This document shows, piece after piece, positions 50,189-59,705 of a stretch of DNA of 64,000 nt (positions are counted from its first letter, which is position 1; every line of letters starts with the position of its first letter). The notes under the pieces are model-generated. The model had not been told where the DNA came from. It saw nothing but the letters and a program-made list of their open reading frames with translations, and ran no database searches. A program made the translations under genes and the position numbers. This stretch comes from an uncultured bacterium. Its GTDB lineage: Bacteria > Bacillota > Clostridia > Lachnospirales > Lachnospiraceae. The DNA lies in contig CANSLJ010000003.1 in NCBI GenBank assembly GCA_947647735.1, positions 1 through 64,000 of the forward strand. The letters are read 5' to 3'.

Positions 50189-51475
50189 ATGCGTCAGGTG
50201 ACAGGAATTTTGATTGGAGCGGGATTAAGAGGCAGGAAGGCATATGCGGCCTACGCGCTGGCATATCCTTCGGCGTTTCGGATCATAGCCGCGGCGGAGC
50301 CGGATCCCGTAAGACGGCGGGCAATGGCTGAGGAGCACGGCATACCGGAGGAATATTGTTTTGAGGATTATAAAGAAGTCCTGAGCAGAGAGCGCTTTGC
50401 CGACTGCGTGCTTGTATGTACACAGGATCATCAGCATTTTGAGCCCGTGATGACGGCATTACAGAAGGGATATCATGTATTATGTGAGAAACCGATGTCT
50501 CCGGACAGAAAAGAGATGCTGCTGATGGAAAAGGCGGCGCTGGAAAATCGGAGAATTTTATCGGTCTGCCATGTGCTCAGATATTCTCCGTTTTTCAGGA
50601 GGATTAAAAAGCTGCTGGATGAGGGGCGGATCGGAGAACTGGTCAATATCAGGCATACGGAGCATGTGGGATTCTGGCATTTTGCCCACAGTTTTGTGAG
50701 GGGAAACTGGCGCAATGACAAGGAGGCCTGTCCGGTGATCATGGCGAAATGCTGTCATGACATGGATATCCTGCTGTGGCTGGCGGGGAGCCCCTGCCGG
50801 AAGATACAATCCTTCGGGGAATTGTCCTTTTTCCGGCAGGAAAACGCGCCGGAGGATGCGCCCGGATTCTGTATGGAAAACTGTGCCCATGCGGGAGAGT
50901 GCCCCTATTATGCACCGCGGTTTTATCTGGAGCATCCGAAGGCGGAGGAAGATCATCTTGTCTATGCAGTGAGTGAGGAAATTTCGGCTGGGAAGGTCCT
51001 GGAACAGCTCTCCTCGGGACCTTACGGCAGATGTGTTTTTCATTGTGATAACAATGTCTGCGACAATCAGATCGTCAATATAGAGTTTGAGAACGGCGTG
51101 CGTGCCGATTTCACAATGTCTGCCTTTTCAAAGGATTGTTTCCGGGAGATCCTGCTGATGGGAACAAAGGGGCAGATCCGGGGCAATATGGAGAAGGCAG
51201 AGATTATCGTGGATGATTTTGTGTGCGGGGATTCGGAGCATATAAAGATCCATACGCCGAAGGGCGGACACAGCGGAAGCGACATGGCGATGATGCAGGA
51301 GTTTATCGGGCTGGTGAGCAGAGACGGGAACGGAAAAAGTATGACAGATGTGTCAGTTTCCGTGGACAGCCATCTGATGGCGCTGGCGGCGGAGGAGTCA
51401 AGGCTGAGCGGTGAGGTTGTGGATTTTAAGTCGTTCAGAGCGGGTTCTGATGGGAAAAGGAGTATTTCAGATTGA
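50189..51475 (+). CDS. Gfo/Idh/MocA-family oxidoreductase
   Basis: A 428-residue NAD(P)-dependent dehydrogenase-like protein. ATG 50189 is chosen because GGGGG lies just upstream; ATG 50171 is in frame but poorly placed. The Rossmann fold begins with GILIGAGLRGRKAY, the substrate-binding lysine is in LCEKPMSPD, and the second domain has CCHDMDILLWLAG. A Cys/His patch in the middle (CMENCAHAGECPYYAP) is found in a subgroup of this family. It follows the alpha-L-fucosidase and may oxidise a released sugar or act on a glycoside by an NAD-dependent route; neither is shown. Confidence 0.88.
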   Translation: MRQVTGILIGAGLRGRKAYAAYALAYPSAFRIIAAAEPDPVRRRAMAEEHGIPEEYCFEDYKEVLSRERFADCVLVCTQDHQHFEPVMTALQKGYHVLCEKPMSPDRKEMLLMEKAALENRRILSVCHVLRYSPFFRRIKKLLDEGRIGELVNIRHTEHVGFWHFAHSFVRGNWRNDKEACPVIMAKCCHDMDILLWLAGSPCRKIQSFGELSFFRQENAPEDAPGFCMENCAHAGECPYYAPRFYLEHPKAEEDHLVYAVSEEISAGKVLEQLSSGPYGRCVFHCDNNVCDNQIVNIEFENGVRADFTMSAFSKDCFREILLMGTKGQIRGNMEKAEIIVDDFVCGDSEHIKIHTPKGGHSGSDMAMMQEFIGLVSRDGNGKSMTDVSVSVDSHLMALAAEESRLSGEVVDFKSFRAGSDGKRSISD

Positions 51476-51540
51476 ATAGACATCGCCGGGGCATATGTAT
51501 TTAAGAGAAGATGCGGCGGGGGAAAGGGAGATAAAACAGC

Positions 51541-52344
51541 ATGGAACTGACGGAATTGTGCCGGGGGATCGGACTGGCGGAGGAGGCGGAGGCCATGCTC
51601 TGCCTGTTGGAGAAAAGTGACAAGGACTATGATGTCCTGCGCACATTATATCAAAGGGACAGAGAAGGATTTTATCGGAAGATCTATCAGCGGGATGAGC
51701 CGGAGAAGCTGCTTCTATATTATTACAGCAGGTTTGCCTGTGATGCTTATGAGGCATATCGGGAGAGGGAAATCGGGGATGGGATTTATTTTGATACGTT
51801 CCGGGATATCGCCATCTGGTGCGGGGAATATTTTCGCAGGACGGGAAAATATGGACTCGGCAGTTATGTGAGGGACTGGTTCTGGCGCGGGTTCGAGATA
51901 AAGCTGTTAAGACTTGGCAGGCTGGAATTTGAGGAGATGGAGGCAGAGGAGGAGATACAGGGGGAGAGTCTTCGGATTGGGAAAGGGGAACCGGTGATCA
52001 GTATTCACATTCCGGAAGGGGAGCCTTTGAGGGAGCAGGCCTGCCGGGAGTCCATCGAAGAGGCATACCGGCGGTATGGAAGGGAACGCCGGTATTTTTG
52101 TCATTCCTGGCTTCTGTTTCCGGGACTTAAGGAAATCCTGCCTGAGGATTCTAATATTCTCAGATTTCAGAAATTGTTTGATATCGTAAAGATGGATTTC
52201 AGGGAACGGGAAGCGGAGCAGAGGATTTTTGGTGCTGTTTTTTCCCGGCCGGCGGATTATCCGGAGGAGACTTCGCTTCAGCGGCAGGCAAAGCGGTATC
52301 TGCTGTCAGGGAGAAGCCTGGGAAACGGCTGGGGGATTTTTTAG
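51541..52344 (+). CDS. Acyltransferase-domain protein (NAT_N / GNAT-like C-terminal)
   Basis: A 267-residue soluble protein. The N-terminal helical half contains YYYSRFACDAYEAYRE and TFRDIAIWCGEYFRRTGKYGL. The C-terminal half has ISIHIPEGEPLREQACRESIEEAY and CHSWLLFPGLKEILPEDSNILRFQKLF. The second set matches, from memory, the GNAT-like C-terminal domain (PF18164) of proteins listed as acyltransferase-domain proteins in Lachnospiraceae. No substrate is known. It starts 65 bases after the oxidoreductase with GGGAG upstream. It ends directly before the secA promoter, whose -35 begins at the base after its stop. Confidence 0.7.
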   Translation: MELTELCRGIGLAEEAEAMLCLLEKSDKDYDVLRTLYQRDREGFYRKIYQRDEPEKLLLYYYSRFACDAYEAYREREIGDGIYFDTFRDIAIWCGEYFRRTGKYGLGSYVRDWFWRGFEIKLLRLGRLEFEEMEAEEEIQGESLRIGKGEPVISIHIPEGEPLREQACRESIEEAYRRYGRERRYFCHSWLLFPGLKEILPEDSNILRFQKLFDIVKMDFREREAEQRIFGAVFSRPADYPEETSLQRQAKRYLLSGRSLGNGWGIF

Positions 52345-52373
52345 TTGAACCTCCGGCTGTTTTCTGCTATAAT
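52345..52373 (+). promoter_or_regulatory. Consensus promoter of secA
   Basis: TTGAAC (52345-52350), 17 bases, TATAAT (52368-52373), followed by a leader of about 110 bases to the secA start. It is the best promoter match in the window. Confidence 0.88.
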
Positions 52374-52491
52374 ACTTTAATCTGGGTCTAGTACGCCTGT
52401 TTATCGATGGTACAGGGATGCCCGCGGAAGCATGCGTGCATCGGAAAGCGTATGAGGAGGATAGCAGGTTACAGTTAAACGGAGGCAAAGC

Positions 52492-55056
52492 ATGAATGTG
52501 ATCAACAAAGTCTTTGGCACACACAGCCAGAGAGAACTGAAGCGGATCATGCCCATTGTGGACAAGATAGAGTCCCTGCGTAATGATATGATGGACATGG
52601 ACGATGAGCAGTTAAAGGGTAAGACAAAGGAGTTTAAGAAGAGACTGGAAGAGGGTGAGACGCTGGATGATATCCTGCCGGAGGCATTTGCCACGGTGCG
52701 GGAAGCGGCAAGGCGCGTACTGAATATGGAGCCCTACCGGGTACAGCTGATCGGCGGTATCATTCTGCATCAGGGACGCATTGCTGAGATGCGTACCGGT
52801 GAAGGTAAGACTCTTGTTTCCACACTGCCGGCTTATCTGAACGCACTGGAAGGAAAAGGCGTGCATATCGTAACGGTAAACGATTATCTGGCAAACCGTG
52901 ACCGCGAGTGGATGGGACAGGTACACGAATTCCTGGGGCTTACCGTGGGCGTTGTCCTGAATCAGATGAAGAACGACGAGAGACGGGAAGCTTATAACTG
53001 CGATATTACCTATGTGACAAACAACGAACTGGGATTTGACTATCTGCGTGACAATATGGTCATCTACAAGGAGCAGCTCGTGCAGAGAGGCCTCCACTAC
53101 GCCATTATCGACGAGGTGGACTCGGTGCTGGTGGATGAAGCCAGAACGCCCCTGATCATTTCGGGACAGAGCGGAAAATCCACAAAGCTCTATGAAGCCT
53201 GCGATATTCTTGCAAGGCAGATGCAGCGCGGCGCGGATATGGAAGAGATGTCAAAGATGGACTTCATCATGGGCATTCAGCGGGAGGAGAGCGGCGACTT
53301 TATCGTGAATGAAAAGGATAAGGTCGTGGTGCTGACGGAAGCCGGCGTGAAGCGCGTGGAGCAGTTCTTCAATCTGGAGAACCTTGCTGATTCCGAGAAT
53401 CTGGAGATTCAGCATAACATGGACCTTGCGCTGCGTGCTAATAACCTGATGTTCCGTGATAAGGACTATGTGGTGAAGGACGATCAGGTGTTGATCGTAG
53501 ATGAGTTTACGGGACGTATCATGCCGGGCAGGCGGTATTCGGACGGCCTGCATCAGGCCATCGAGGCGAAGGAGCATGTGAAAGTAAAGAGGGAGAGCAA
53601 GACCCTTGCAACCATCACGTTCCAGAACTTCTTTAATAAATTCGAGAAAAAGTCCGGTATGACCGGTACGGCGCTGACGGAGGAGAAGGAGTTCAGGGAG
53701 ATCTACGGCATGGACGTTATCGAAATCCCGACAAATAAACCGGTAGTCAGAAAGGACTATCAGGACAGCGTTTATAAAACAAGAAAAGAAAAGTTAAAAG
53801 CAATCTGTGATGCGGTGGAAGAATGCCATGCAAGACAGCAGCCGGTGCTGGTGGGTACGATCACCATCGAGGCGTCGGAGGAGCTCAGCAGTATGCTGCG
53901 CAAACGGGGCATTCCTCATAATGTGCTGAATGCGAAGTTCCATGAGCAGGAGGCGGAGATCGTAGCGGATGCCGGCGTTCACGGAGCCGTGACCATCGCT
54001 ACCAATATGGCGGGCCGTGGTACGGATATCAAGCTGGACGAGGAAGCTAGAGAAGCCGGCGGACTGATGATCATCGGTACGGAGCGGCATGAGTCCAGGC
54101 GTATCGATAATCAGCTCCGAGGCCGTTCCGGCCGTCAGGGCGATCCCGGTGCATCCCGGTTCTATATCTCACTGGAGGATGACCTGATGCGTCTGTTCGG
54201 TTCCGAGCGGATGATCACTATGTTTAATGCACTGGGCATTCCGGAGGGGCAGGAGATCGAGCACAGTTCTCTGACCAAGGCGATCGAATCCGCCCAGAAG
54301 AAGATCGAGGGCAACAACTTCGGCATCAGAAAGAACTTGCTGGAATATGACCAGGTGATGAACGAGCAGCGTGAGATCATCTATGAGGAGAGGCTCCGGG
54401 TATTAAACGGTGAGAGCATGCGGGATGTGATCTACAAGATGATCACGGATATCGCGGAAAACTGCGTGGACATGGCGATCGGTGACGATAATAATACGGA
54501 GAAATGGGACTTTAACGAATTGAACTCCCTGCTGATCCCGATCATTCCGGTGGATCCGGTTACAGAGGAGCGGCTCTCCAAACCCAGCAGGGATAATCTG
54601 AAACAGCAGTTAAAGGGCGAGGCAGTGAAGCTTTATGAAGCCAAAGAGGCGGAGTTCCCCAATACGGAACAGATCCGTGAGCTGGAGCGCGTGATCCTGT
54701 TGAAAGTGATCGACAGAAAGTGGATGGCGCATATCGACGATATGGACCAGCTCCGTCAGGGCGCGGGCCTGCAGGCTTACGGCCAGAGAGATCCGCTGGT
54801 GGAATACAAGATGGCAGGCTATTCCATGTTTGATGAGATGACGCAGAATATCAAGGACGATACCGTGCGGCTTCTGATGCATGTCAAGGTGGAAGAAAAG
54901 GTAGAGCGTGAGCAGGTTGCAAAGGTGACAGGCACGAACAAGGATGATACGCTGGCGAAGACTCCCGTGAAGAGAGCGGCGGCGAAGATCTATCCGAATG
55001 ATCCCTGTCCCTGCGGAAGCGGCAAGAAGTATAAGAATTGTTGCGGACGGCGGTAA
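52492..55056 (+). CDS. secA: Preprotein translocase ATPase SecA
   Basis: An 854-residue SecA, the ATPase that drives unfolded proteins through SecYEG. Motifs in order: Walker [14 protein letters not shown] (about residues 98-110), [16 protein letters not shown], the DEVDS helicase box, the preprotein cross-linking region after [40 protein letters not shown] and [12 protein letters not shown] in the second motor domain, and the zinc-binding tail with [15 protein letters not shown]. Length and tail are normal. AAACGGAGG precedes ATG 52492. The release factor 2 gene follows after about 130 bases, an order common in Bacillota. Confidence 0.97.
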   Translation: MNVINKVFGTHSQRELKRIMPIVDKIESLRNDMMDMDDEQLKGKTKEFKKRLEEGETLDDILPEAFATVREAARRVLNMEPYRVQLIGGIILHQGRIAEMRTGEGKTLVSTLPAYLNALEGKGVHIVTVNDYLANRDREWMGQVHEFLGLTVGVVLNQMKNDERREAYNCDITYVTNNELGFDYLRDNMVIYKEQLVQRGLHYAIIDEVDSVLVDEARTPLIISGQSGKSTKLYEACDILARQMQRGADMEEMSKMDFIMGIQREESGDFIVNEKDKVVVLTEAGVKRVEQFFNLENLADSENLEIQHNMDLALRANNLMFRDKDYVVKDDQVLIVDEFTGRIMPGRRYSDGLHQAIEAKEHVKVKRESKTLATITFQNFFNKFEKKSGMTGTALTEEKEFREIYGMDVIEIPTNKPVVRKDYQDSVYKTRKEKLKAICDAVEECHARQQPVLVGTITIEASEELSSMLRKRGIPHNVLNAKFHEQEAEIVADAGVHGAVTIATNMAGRGTDIKLDEEAREAGGLMIIGTERHESRRIDNQLRGRSGRQGDPGASRFYISLEDDLMRLFGSERMITMFNALGIPEGQEIEHSSLTKAIESAQKKIEGNNFGIRKNLLEYDQVMNEQREIIYEERLRVLNGESMRDVIYKMITDIAENCVDMAIGDDNNTEKWDFNELNSLLIPIIPVDPVTEERLSKPSRDNLKQQLKGEAVKLYEAKEAEFPNTEQIRELERVILLKVIDRKWMAHIDDMDQLRQGAGLQAYGQRDPLVEYKMAGYSMFDEMTQNIKDDTVRLLMHVKVEEKVEREQVAKVTGTNKDDTLAKTPVKRAAAKIYPNDPCPCGSGKKYKNCCGRR

Positions 55057-55105
55057 ATTAGTTGTTAAAACGTAAAGAATTTGAACTGAATAAAGTGAGG
55101 TTAAT

Positions 55106-55138
55106 ATGGGAACCGATGCAGACAGCATTGCAGCGTAA
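55106..55138 (+). CDS. Possible 10-codon leader peptide before prfB
   Basis: ATG 55106 opens a ten-codon frame (MGTDADSIAA) ending TAA at 55136, with GTGAGG before it. GTGAGGTTA just upstream of it can pair with TAACTTCAC just after it, so the tiny frame sits inside a hairpin loop. This could be a translation-sensing leader or chance. Confidence 0.2.
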   Translation: MGTDADSIAA

Positions 55139-55185
55139 CTTCACTGACACTCAGTTACTTAAAAATATAAGGTGGTGATTTGTTA

Positions 55186-56305
55186 ATGGTAGAACTGGAT
55201 AATATGAAGCAGGAACTCCTTGCTTACGAGACACCTTTAGCGGAAGTAAGGGATTCACTTTAACCTCGCTGACAGAGAGAAGCGGATTGAAGAATTGGAA
55301 ATGGAGATGCAGGCGCCCGGCTTCTGGGATGATCCTGAGATTTCCAACAAAAAGGTGATCGAATCCAAGCAGTTAAAGAATATCGTGGACACGATGAACG
55401 GGCTGTCCCAGCAGTATGAGGACATCCTGACTTTGATCGAGATGGGTTACGAGGAGGAAGATGCGGAGCTGGTATCGGAGATACAGCAGGAGCTGCAGGA
55501 CTTTATCCGCACCTTTGAGAACGTGCGCATCAGCACGCTGCTGGACGGCGAGTACGACAAGAACAATGCGATCCTGAAGTTGAATGCGGGCGCCGGCGGC
55601 ACGGAAAGCTGTGACTGGTGCAGCATGCTCTATCGTATGTATACGAGATGGGCGGAGAAGAAGGGCTATCAGATCGAGACGCTGGATATGCTGGACGGAG
55701 ATGAGGCGGGCATTAAGTCCGTGACTTTCCAGATCAACGGTGAGAATGCCTACGGCTATCTGAAATCGGAAAAAGGCGTGCATCGTCTTGTGCGGATCTC
55801 TCCTTTTAATGCTCAGGGCAAGAGGCAGACTTCCTTTGTTTCACTGGATGTGATGCCGGATATCGAGGAGGATCTGGATATCGAAGTAAAAGATGAGGAT
55901 ATCAGGATCGATACCTATCGAAGCAGCGGTGCCGGCGGACAGCATATCAATAAGACGTCCTCGGCGATCCGTATCACGCATTTTCCGACGGGCATTGTCG
56001 TGACCTGCCAGAATGAGAGGAGCCAGTTCCAGAATAAGGATAAGGCGATGCAGATGCTGAAGGCAAAGCTCTATATGCTGAAGCAGGAGGAGAATGCGGA
56101 TAAGCTTTCGGATATCCGCGGCGATGTCAAGGAGATCGGCTGGGGTAACCAGATCCGTTCCTATGTGATGCAGCCCTATAAGCTGGTGAAGGATCTGCGG
56201 ACGGAGGAAGAGACGGGCAACGTGGATGCCGTGATGGACGGCGCGCTGGATCCCTTTATCAATGCGTACCTGAAATGGATCCACAGGCCGGTGCAGGAAG
56301 CATAA
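55186..56305 (+). CDS. prfB: Peptide chain release factor 2, with programmed +1 frameshift
   Basis: RF2 releases proteins at UGA and UAA. The coding sequence is in two frames: 25 codons from ATG 55186 (MVELDNMKQELLAYETPLAE) to CTT 55258, then TAA at 55261. Slipping one base to AAC at 55262 continues for 347 codons to 56305, giving 372 residues, the usual size. The SPF recognition motif (VRISPFNAQGKR) and catalytic GGQ (GAGGQHINKTSSAIR) are present. The slip site CTT-TAA-C has AGGGA upstream as the internal Shine-Dalgarno. The stop is UAA rather than the customary UGA. The ATG follows GGTGGTGA. Confidence 0.93.
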
Positions 56306-56403
56306 AGGGCAGTAAAATAGTAATATTTATGAGTTTTGACAGGGGCGGGCGGCTGTGCCGGCCCCTTGATACGGGATTGATGTCCGTGTGATCAGGAGAG
56401 TTT

Positions 56404-56943
56404 ATGCACTTTAGAAGCCGGAGAGGAAACAGAAGAACCATTACGTTATTGTGGGTTCTGTGTACGATATGTACTCTTTTCTCAAGAATCTGCTTTGATA
56501 ATACGCAGGCGGATTCTTCTTTGGCGTATGCGGATATTGTATTTGACATTGATGCAGCAGGTACGGAATTGGTATCTGACAGCAGCGCTGCTGTATCCGG
56601 CAGTATTGCTGCAGTGCATCCGTATCAGGCACCTATAGTCTGCATTGACGGTACGATAAAAGAAACCGCTCTGCGTTCGGCCCCCAAAGGCGTTTCCGCA
56701 CAGCAGGCATATGTTTCAGAAAGTTCTGTTCAGGGAAGTACAGCATTTATTCCCAGAAAAACGGCACAGCGGATCAATCCCCGCGGTACATTCAGCAATG
56801 CATCCGGTATTTTGCCGGAAGGGATTTTTTCAGATACATTTTTTTCCGGGCGGTCAGCCCGTTCTTCTGACGGAATCTGCGAAATTATCAGCAATACCGT
56901 CATCTTACGATATATCCACAGACAGGATGGAGAAAAAGCATAA
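56404..56943 (+). CDS. Hypothetical membrane-anchored or secreted protein (179 aa)
   Basis: A 179-residue protein starting at ATG 56404 with AGGAG upstream. An Arg-rich start (MHFRSRRGNRRTITLL) and a hydrophobic stretch to about residue 30 look like a signal anchor. The rest is polar, rich in Ser, Ala, Ile and Gly, without a domain that I recognise and with few strong secondary-structure signals. It follows prfB in the same direction after about 100 bases that include a GC-rich stem near 56340-56370. Function unknown. Confidence 0.5.
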   Translation: MHFRSRRGNRRTITLLWVLCTICTLFSRICFDNTQADSSLAYADIVFDIDAAGTELVSDSSAAVSGSIAAVHPYQAPIVCIDGTIKETALRSAPKGVSAQQAYVSESSVQGSTAFIPRKTAQRINPRGTFSNASGILPEGIFSDTFFSGRSARSSDGICEIISNTVILRYIHRQDGEKA

Positions 56944-57001
56944 TTCCTTTACATCCATAAACATGATAACTGTAAAATGATTCAGAGAGGCCCGCACGCT
57001 G

Positions 57002-57103
57002 TTGAGCATGGGTTTATTTTGGTATGCAGTAAAGGCGGAAAGCCGGCTGCAGGATCCGGAGATCAGCCGTGTCGGGCAGATGGACGTGAAGGGAGAAGAA
57101 TAA
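57002..57103 (+). CDS. Possible 33-residue small protein
   Basis: From TTG 57002 (or ATG 57008) a short frame encodes MSMGLFWYAVKAESRLQDPE and on to a stop at 57103, with AGAGAGG upstream. It ends one base before the ATG of the next small ORF, as in coupled genes. Reality is uncertain; it may be the tail of a lost gene. Confidence 0.3.
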   Translation: MSMGLFWYAVKAESRLQDPEISRVGQMDVKGEE

Positions 57104-57104
57104 C

Positions 57105-57248
57105 ATGAATATCGGATATATCCTCATTTTTATTTTGGAGGCAGTGACAGGCGTGGCATCTACGCTGTACCTTTTTGTTTCACTGTTTGTTGTTTTGGGA
57201 CAGAAAATATACCGGAAAGCAAAGTATGGGATTTCAATGTACGACTAA
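57105..57248 (+). CDS. Small single-span membrane protein (47 aa)
   Basis: ATG 57105 with GGGAG upstream opens 47 codons. Residues about 4-33 are one strong membrane helix (YILIFILEAVTGVASTLYLF and on), followed by a basic, Tyr-rich tail (QKIYRKAKYGISMYD). It is followed by a terminator at 57289, which supports a real transcription unit ending here. I do not recognise a family. Such small proteins often assist a larger membrane complex, but no partner is next to it. Confidence 0.5.
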   Translation: MNIGYILIFILEAVTGVASTLYLFVSLFVVLGQKIYRKAKYGISMYD

Positions 57249-57288
57249 GGACTGGCAGATAAATAAGATCACGTATATTATATAGGAT

Positions 57289-57335
57289 AAGCCGCATCAT
57301 TTTAACGGAAAGCGTTAGAGGGTGCGGCTTTATAA
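57289..57335 (+). terminator. Terminator after the small membrane ORF
   Basis: AAGCCGCA (57289-57296) pairs with TGCGGCTT (57323-57330), with an inner AACG...CGTT hairpin in the loop. TATAAA follows rather than a pure T run. Confidence 0.65.
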
Positions 57336-57406
57336 ATTCGTAGGAATGTGAACAAAATGGTAATGTACTGCATCATATTATAAATAAACAGAAAAGGACA
57401 TGCGGT

Positions 57407-58903
57407 ATGGGAGAAAATATAAAAAAGGGATTTACAGTGATAGGAATCATCCTGCTGGTATTTTGCAGTTTTTTCGGATGGTATACGTATGAGACGGAGT
57501 ATAAGATCACATTTTTAGGAAGAGAAGAATCCGCGGATGACAGAACTGCTGTCATCTTTCAGATGCGCGGGGAACCCGGCGGAATTTCGGGGACCGGGAC
57601 GACGAACGGGCGGATTATCGTAAAGAGGGATGAGGAGGAGATCAAAACGATAGATTTCCAGCGGAGAAACGGAGGAAAAGCGCTGTCAGAGGATAACTGG
57701 ATCGTTGACTTTTATCCTGCTGGTGTGGAAATCTTATTGTGGGGCGATGAGGATGATCTGCCGGAGCAGCCATATGTAATATTTTACAGTGGAGCGGAGC
57801 AGTTTGAAGGTTACAGTGAGGAGGAGATCGTTGCGGAGGTCACAGCACGCTATGATGGTGAAGTGTCCTATCTGGGGAAAGAGAGTGATAAATACAGTTT
57901 TCAGGCGGACGGGTTTACATTTTTTGTAAATAATGATCTGTGGATGACAGATGACTATGAGGAGTCCTGTTATGGTTATCTGGCACAGCAGTTTTCCTAT
58001 GACCATAACCGGATCACAGAGTTTGAAAAGAGCGAGGATGAGAAGGGAAACATGATATATATTCCGATCGTGAGTTTTCACGGCAGAGGAGCGGGGGAAG
58101 CGGAAGCTTTCAGCAACGCCTGTTGTGATCTCGTCGAAGGGCTGCAGGCGGCTGTGGGATTTGAGAAGATCGGCTATTTTTCGGAGGAAAGCAGGCGCTA
58201 TTTTGATATAACGCCATATCTGGAAAACTATGACAGAATGGAATTTTATAATGCGGTATACCAGAGCATAGAGAGGGATTCGCTGGAAGTGTGGCAGTAT
58301 GAGCAGGAGAGAAAGGATAAAGGAGGCGCGGAATCTTCGGCGGAGGAATCTGCCATGCAGGTCTTGGAGGAGATGCCCGGGGAGTGGAAAAATTATGAGG
58401 CGGATTGCTTCTACCGGAAAAAGGACGGAACAGAACTTCGGATGGTGGGTGTGGACCGGGCGGCGGGAAGCAGTTATTACGCGTTTTTAGAAGCGGAAAA
58501 CGGAGTCAACACTTCTGTTGTGAGCTATGATCCATATCTGGGGAACGGGGGATATGCGAGATGGATCGACTTTCTGGAGGACGAGAAGACAGGCTTTTCC
58601 TGCCTCGCCTACAGCGGCGGAAGCCTTGGTTCGCTTTACCGGACGGAGGACGGCGGGAGGAGCTTTCAGGAGATCACTTATCCCTCTGCGGAGATCAAAT
58701 TGCCGGATGGGAGCCTGTACAATCCTTTTATCATGCCGGATAAGATATGGGAGGAAGGCGGAAAACTGTATATGATGGCAGGACAGGGGCCGGATGGCGA
58801 TTATTATGAGGACGGCTCATGGGTTTACGGGCTGTATGAGTCGGAGGATGCAGGAAAAAACTGGCGTTATACGGGGACTGTGGAAGGGGAGGATTATCGG
58901 TAG
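57407..58903 (+). CDS. Membrane-anchored protein with BNR-type repeats (498 aa)
   Basis: A 498-residue protein. AAAGGA precedes ATG 57407. An N-terminal membrane segment (about residues 9-28, VIGIILLVFCSFFGWYTY) anchors it, with the rest presumably outside. Residues about 30-300 are a mixed domain that I cannot name. From about 340 there are propeller-like repeats with two Asp-box motifs, TEDGGRSFQEI (about 413) and SEDAGKNWRYTG (about 479), as in sialidase-like BNR repeats. The catalytic residues of sialidases are not evident, so binding rather than cleavage is likely. It is convergent with the DUF975 pair, 12 bases apart. Confidence 0.7.
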   Translation: MGENIKKGFTVIGIILLVFCSFFGWYTYETEYKITFLGREESADDRTAVIFQMRGEPGGISGTGTTNGRIIVKRDEEEIKTIDFQRRNGGKALSEDNWIVDFYPAGVEILLWGDEDDLPEQPYVIFYSGAEQFEGYSEEEIVAEVTARYDGEVSYLGKESDKYSFQADGFTFFVNNDLWMTDDYEESCYGYLAQQFSYDHNRITEFEKSEDEKGNMIYIPIVSFHGRGAGEAEAFSNACCDLVEGLQAAVGFEKIGYFSEESRRYFDITPYLENYDRMEFYNAVYQSIERDSLEVWQYEQERKDKGGAESSAEESAMQVLEEMPGEWKNYEADCFYRKKDGTELRMVGVDRAAGSSYYAFLEAENGVNTSVVSYDPYLGNGGYARWIDFLEDEKTGFSCLAYSGGSLGSLYRTEDGGRSFQEITYPSAEIKLPDGSLYNPFIMPDKIWEEGGKLYMMAGQGPDGDYYEDGSWVYGLYESEDAGKNWRYTGTVEGEDYR

Positions 58904-58915
58904 GGCAGGCATATC

Positions 58916-59662
58916 CTAATCCTTTCCGGCACTGCTGTTCTGATTTGTGATCAGGTCCAGATAAAATTTGGCGTTCACCATATAAGTAAAAGGCGCTATC
59001 CAAAAAGTACCGATGTTACAGGTGCATATGCCGCCGATCAAAAAGAACAGATAAAGGCGGAGGTGAATAAAAAGCAGGCGTTTTTTATGCCCCTGCATGA
59101 GCAGGCGGCTGTTTTTCAGTAATTGTTTCACAGGACAGGAAGGAAAATCGAGCATCAGAAAATACGCCTGGCTGTAAATCAGTTTTAGTATGATTGCCAA
59201 AGCGATAGCCGGCACATGAGTGAACAGCCGTACCATGAAAGGCATTGCCTTCGACGAGGCGGCATACCAGTTAGATAATATATCGTAGGGGATCATCGGT
59301 ACAGTGGTGACAGCCGCCATAAAAGCAGCCAGTAAGAAGCTGCTTTTTGCCTGTTTGGAGAAAGCGTGGAATATATCGCTGACAGAGAAGGACTGGTTAC
59401 AGTGAACTTTTAAAGTGACGTAATGAAGACCGATCTGCAGCATCCCTAAAAGCGAGCCGAACAATACAGTAAGGAGAAGGCTTAAGGCATATCGGGGGAT
59501 AAATGGTTTTATAAAACGAAGATAAGGGCGGGATGAAGCCAGCAGGACTATGACACGAAGGACAAGAAAAATAACGGTGATACCGATGAGCCGCCCGGTT
59601 ACAGGCTTCATTTGTTTTTTGGCGGAAGATTTCAGTTGGGAATATGTCATATACGGGTACAT
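58916..59662 (-). CDS. DUF975 family membrane protein, copy 2 of a tandem pair
   Basis: A 248-residue protein with about five membrane segments. It begins MYPYMTYSQLKSSAKKQMKP, and the second half has YFLMLDFPSCPVKQLLKNSRLLMQGHKKRL, the DUF975 signature. AAAGGAG precedes the ATG. It is a clear paralogue of the next gene upstream (59706-60494), sharing LMLDFPSC, the SRLLM.GHK phrase and the end FYLDL. DUF975 function is unknown; it is a common integral membrane family of Bacillota. The pair is likely one operon. Confidence 0.85.
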   Translation of the reverse strand: MYPYMTYSQLKSSAKKQMKPVTGRLIGITVIFLVLRVIVLLASSRPYLRFIKPFIPRYALSLLLTVLFGSLLGMLQIGLHYVTLKVHCNQSFSVSDIFHAFSKQAKSSFLLAAFMAAVTTVPMIPYDILSNWYAASSKAMPFMVRLFTHVPAIALAIILKLIYSQAYFLMLDFPSCPVKQLLKNSRLLMQGHKKRLLFIHLRLYLFFLIGGICTCNIGTFWIAPFTYMVNAKFYLDLITNQNSSAGKD

Positions 59663-59705
59663 AATCTGCTCCTTTTTTGTTAAATCATGGAAGATACCGG
59701 CAAAA

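Noticed and set aside
55295-56305. prfB as a 336-residue protein from TTG 55295
   Set aside because: The upstream frame supplies the conserved RF2 N-terminus and a CTT-TAA-C slip site; the combined length of 372 fits the family.
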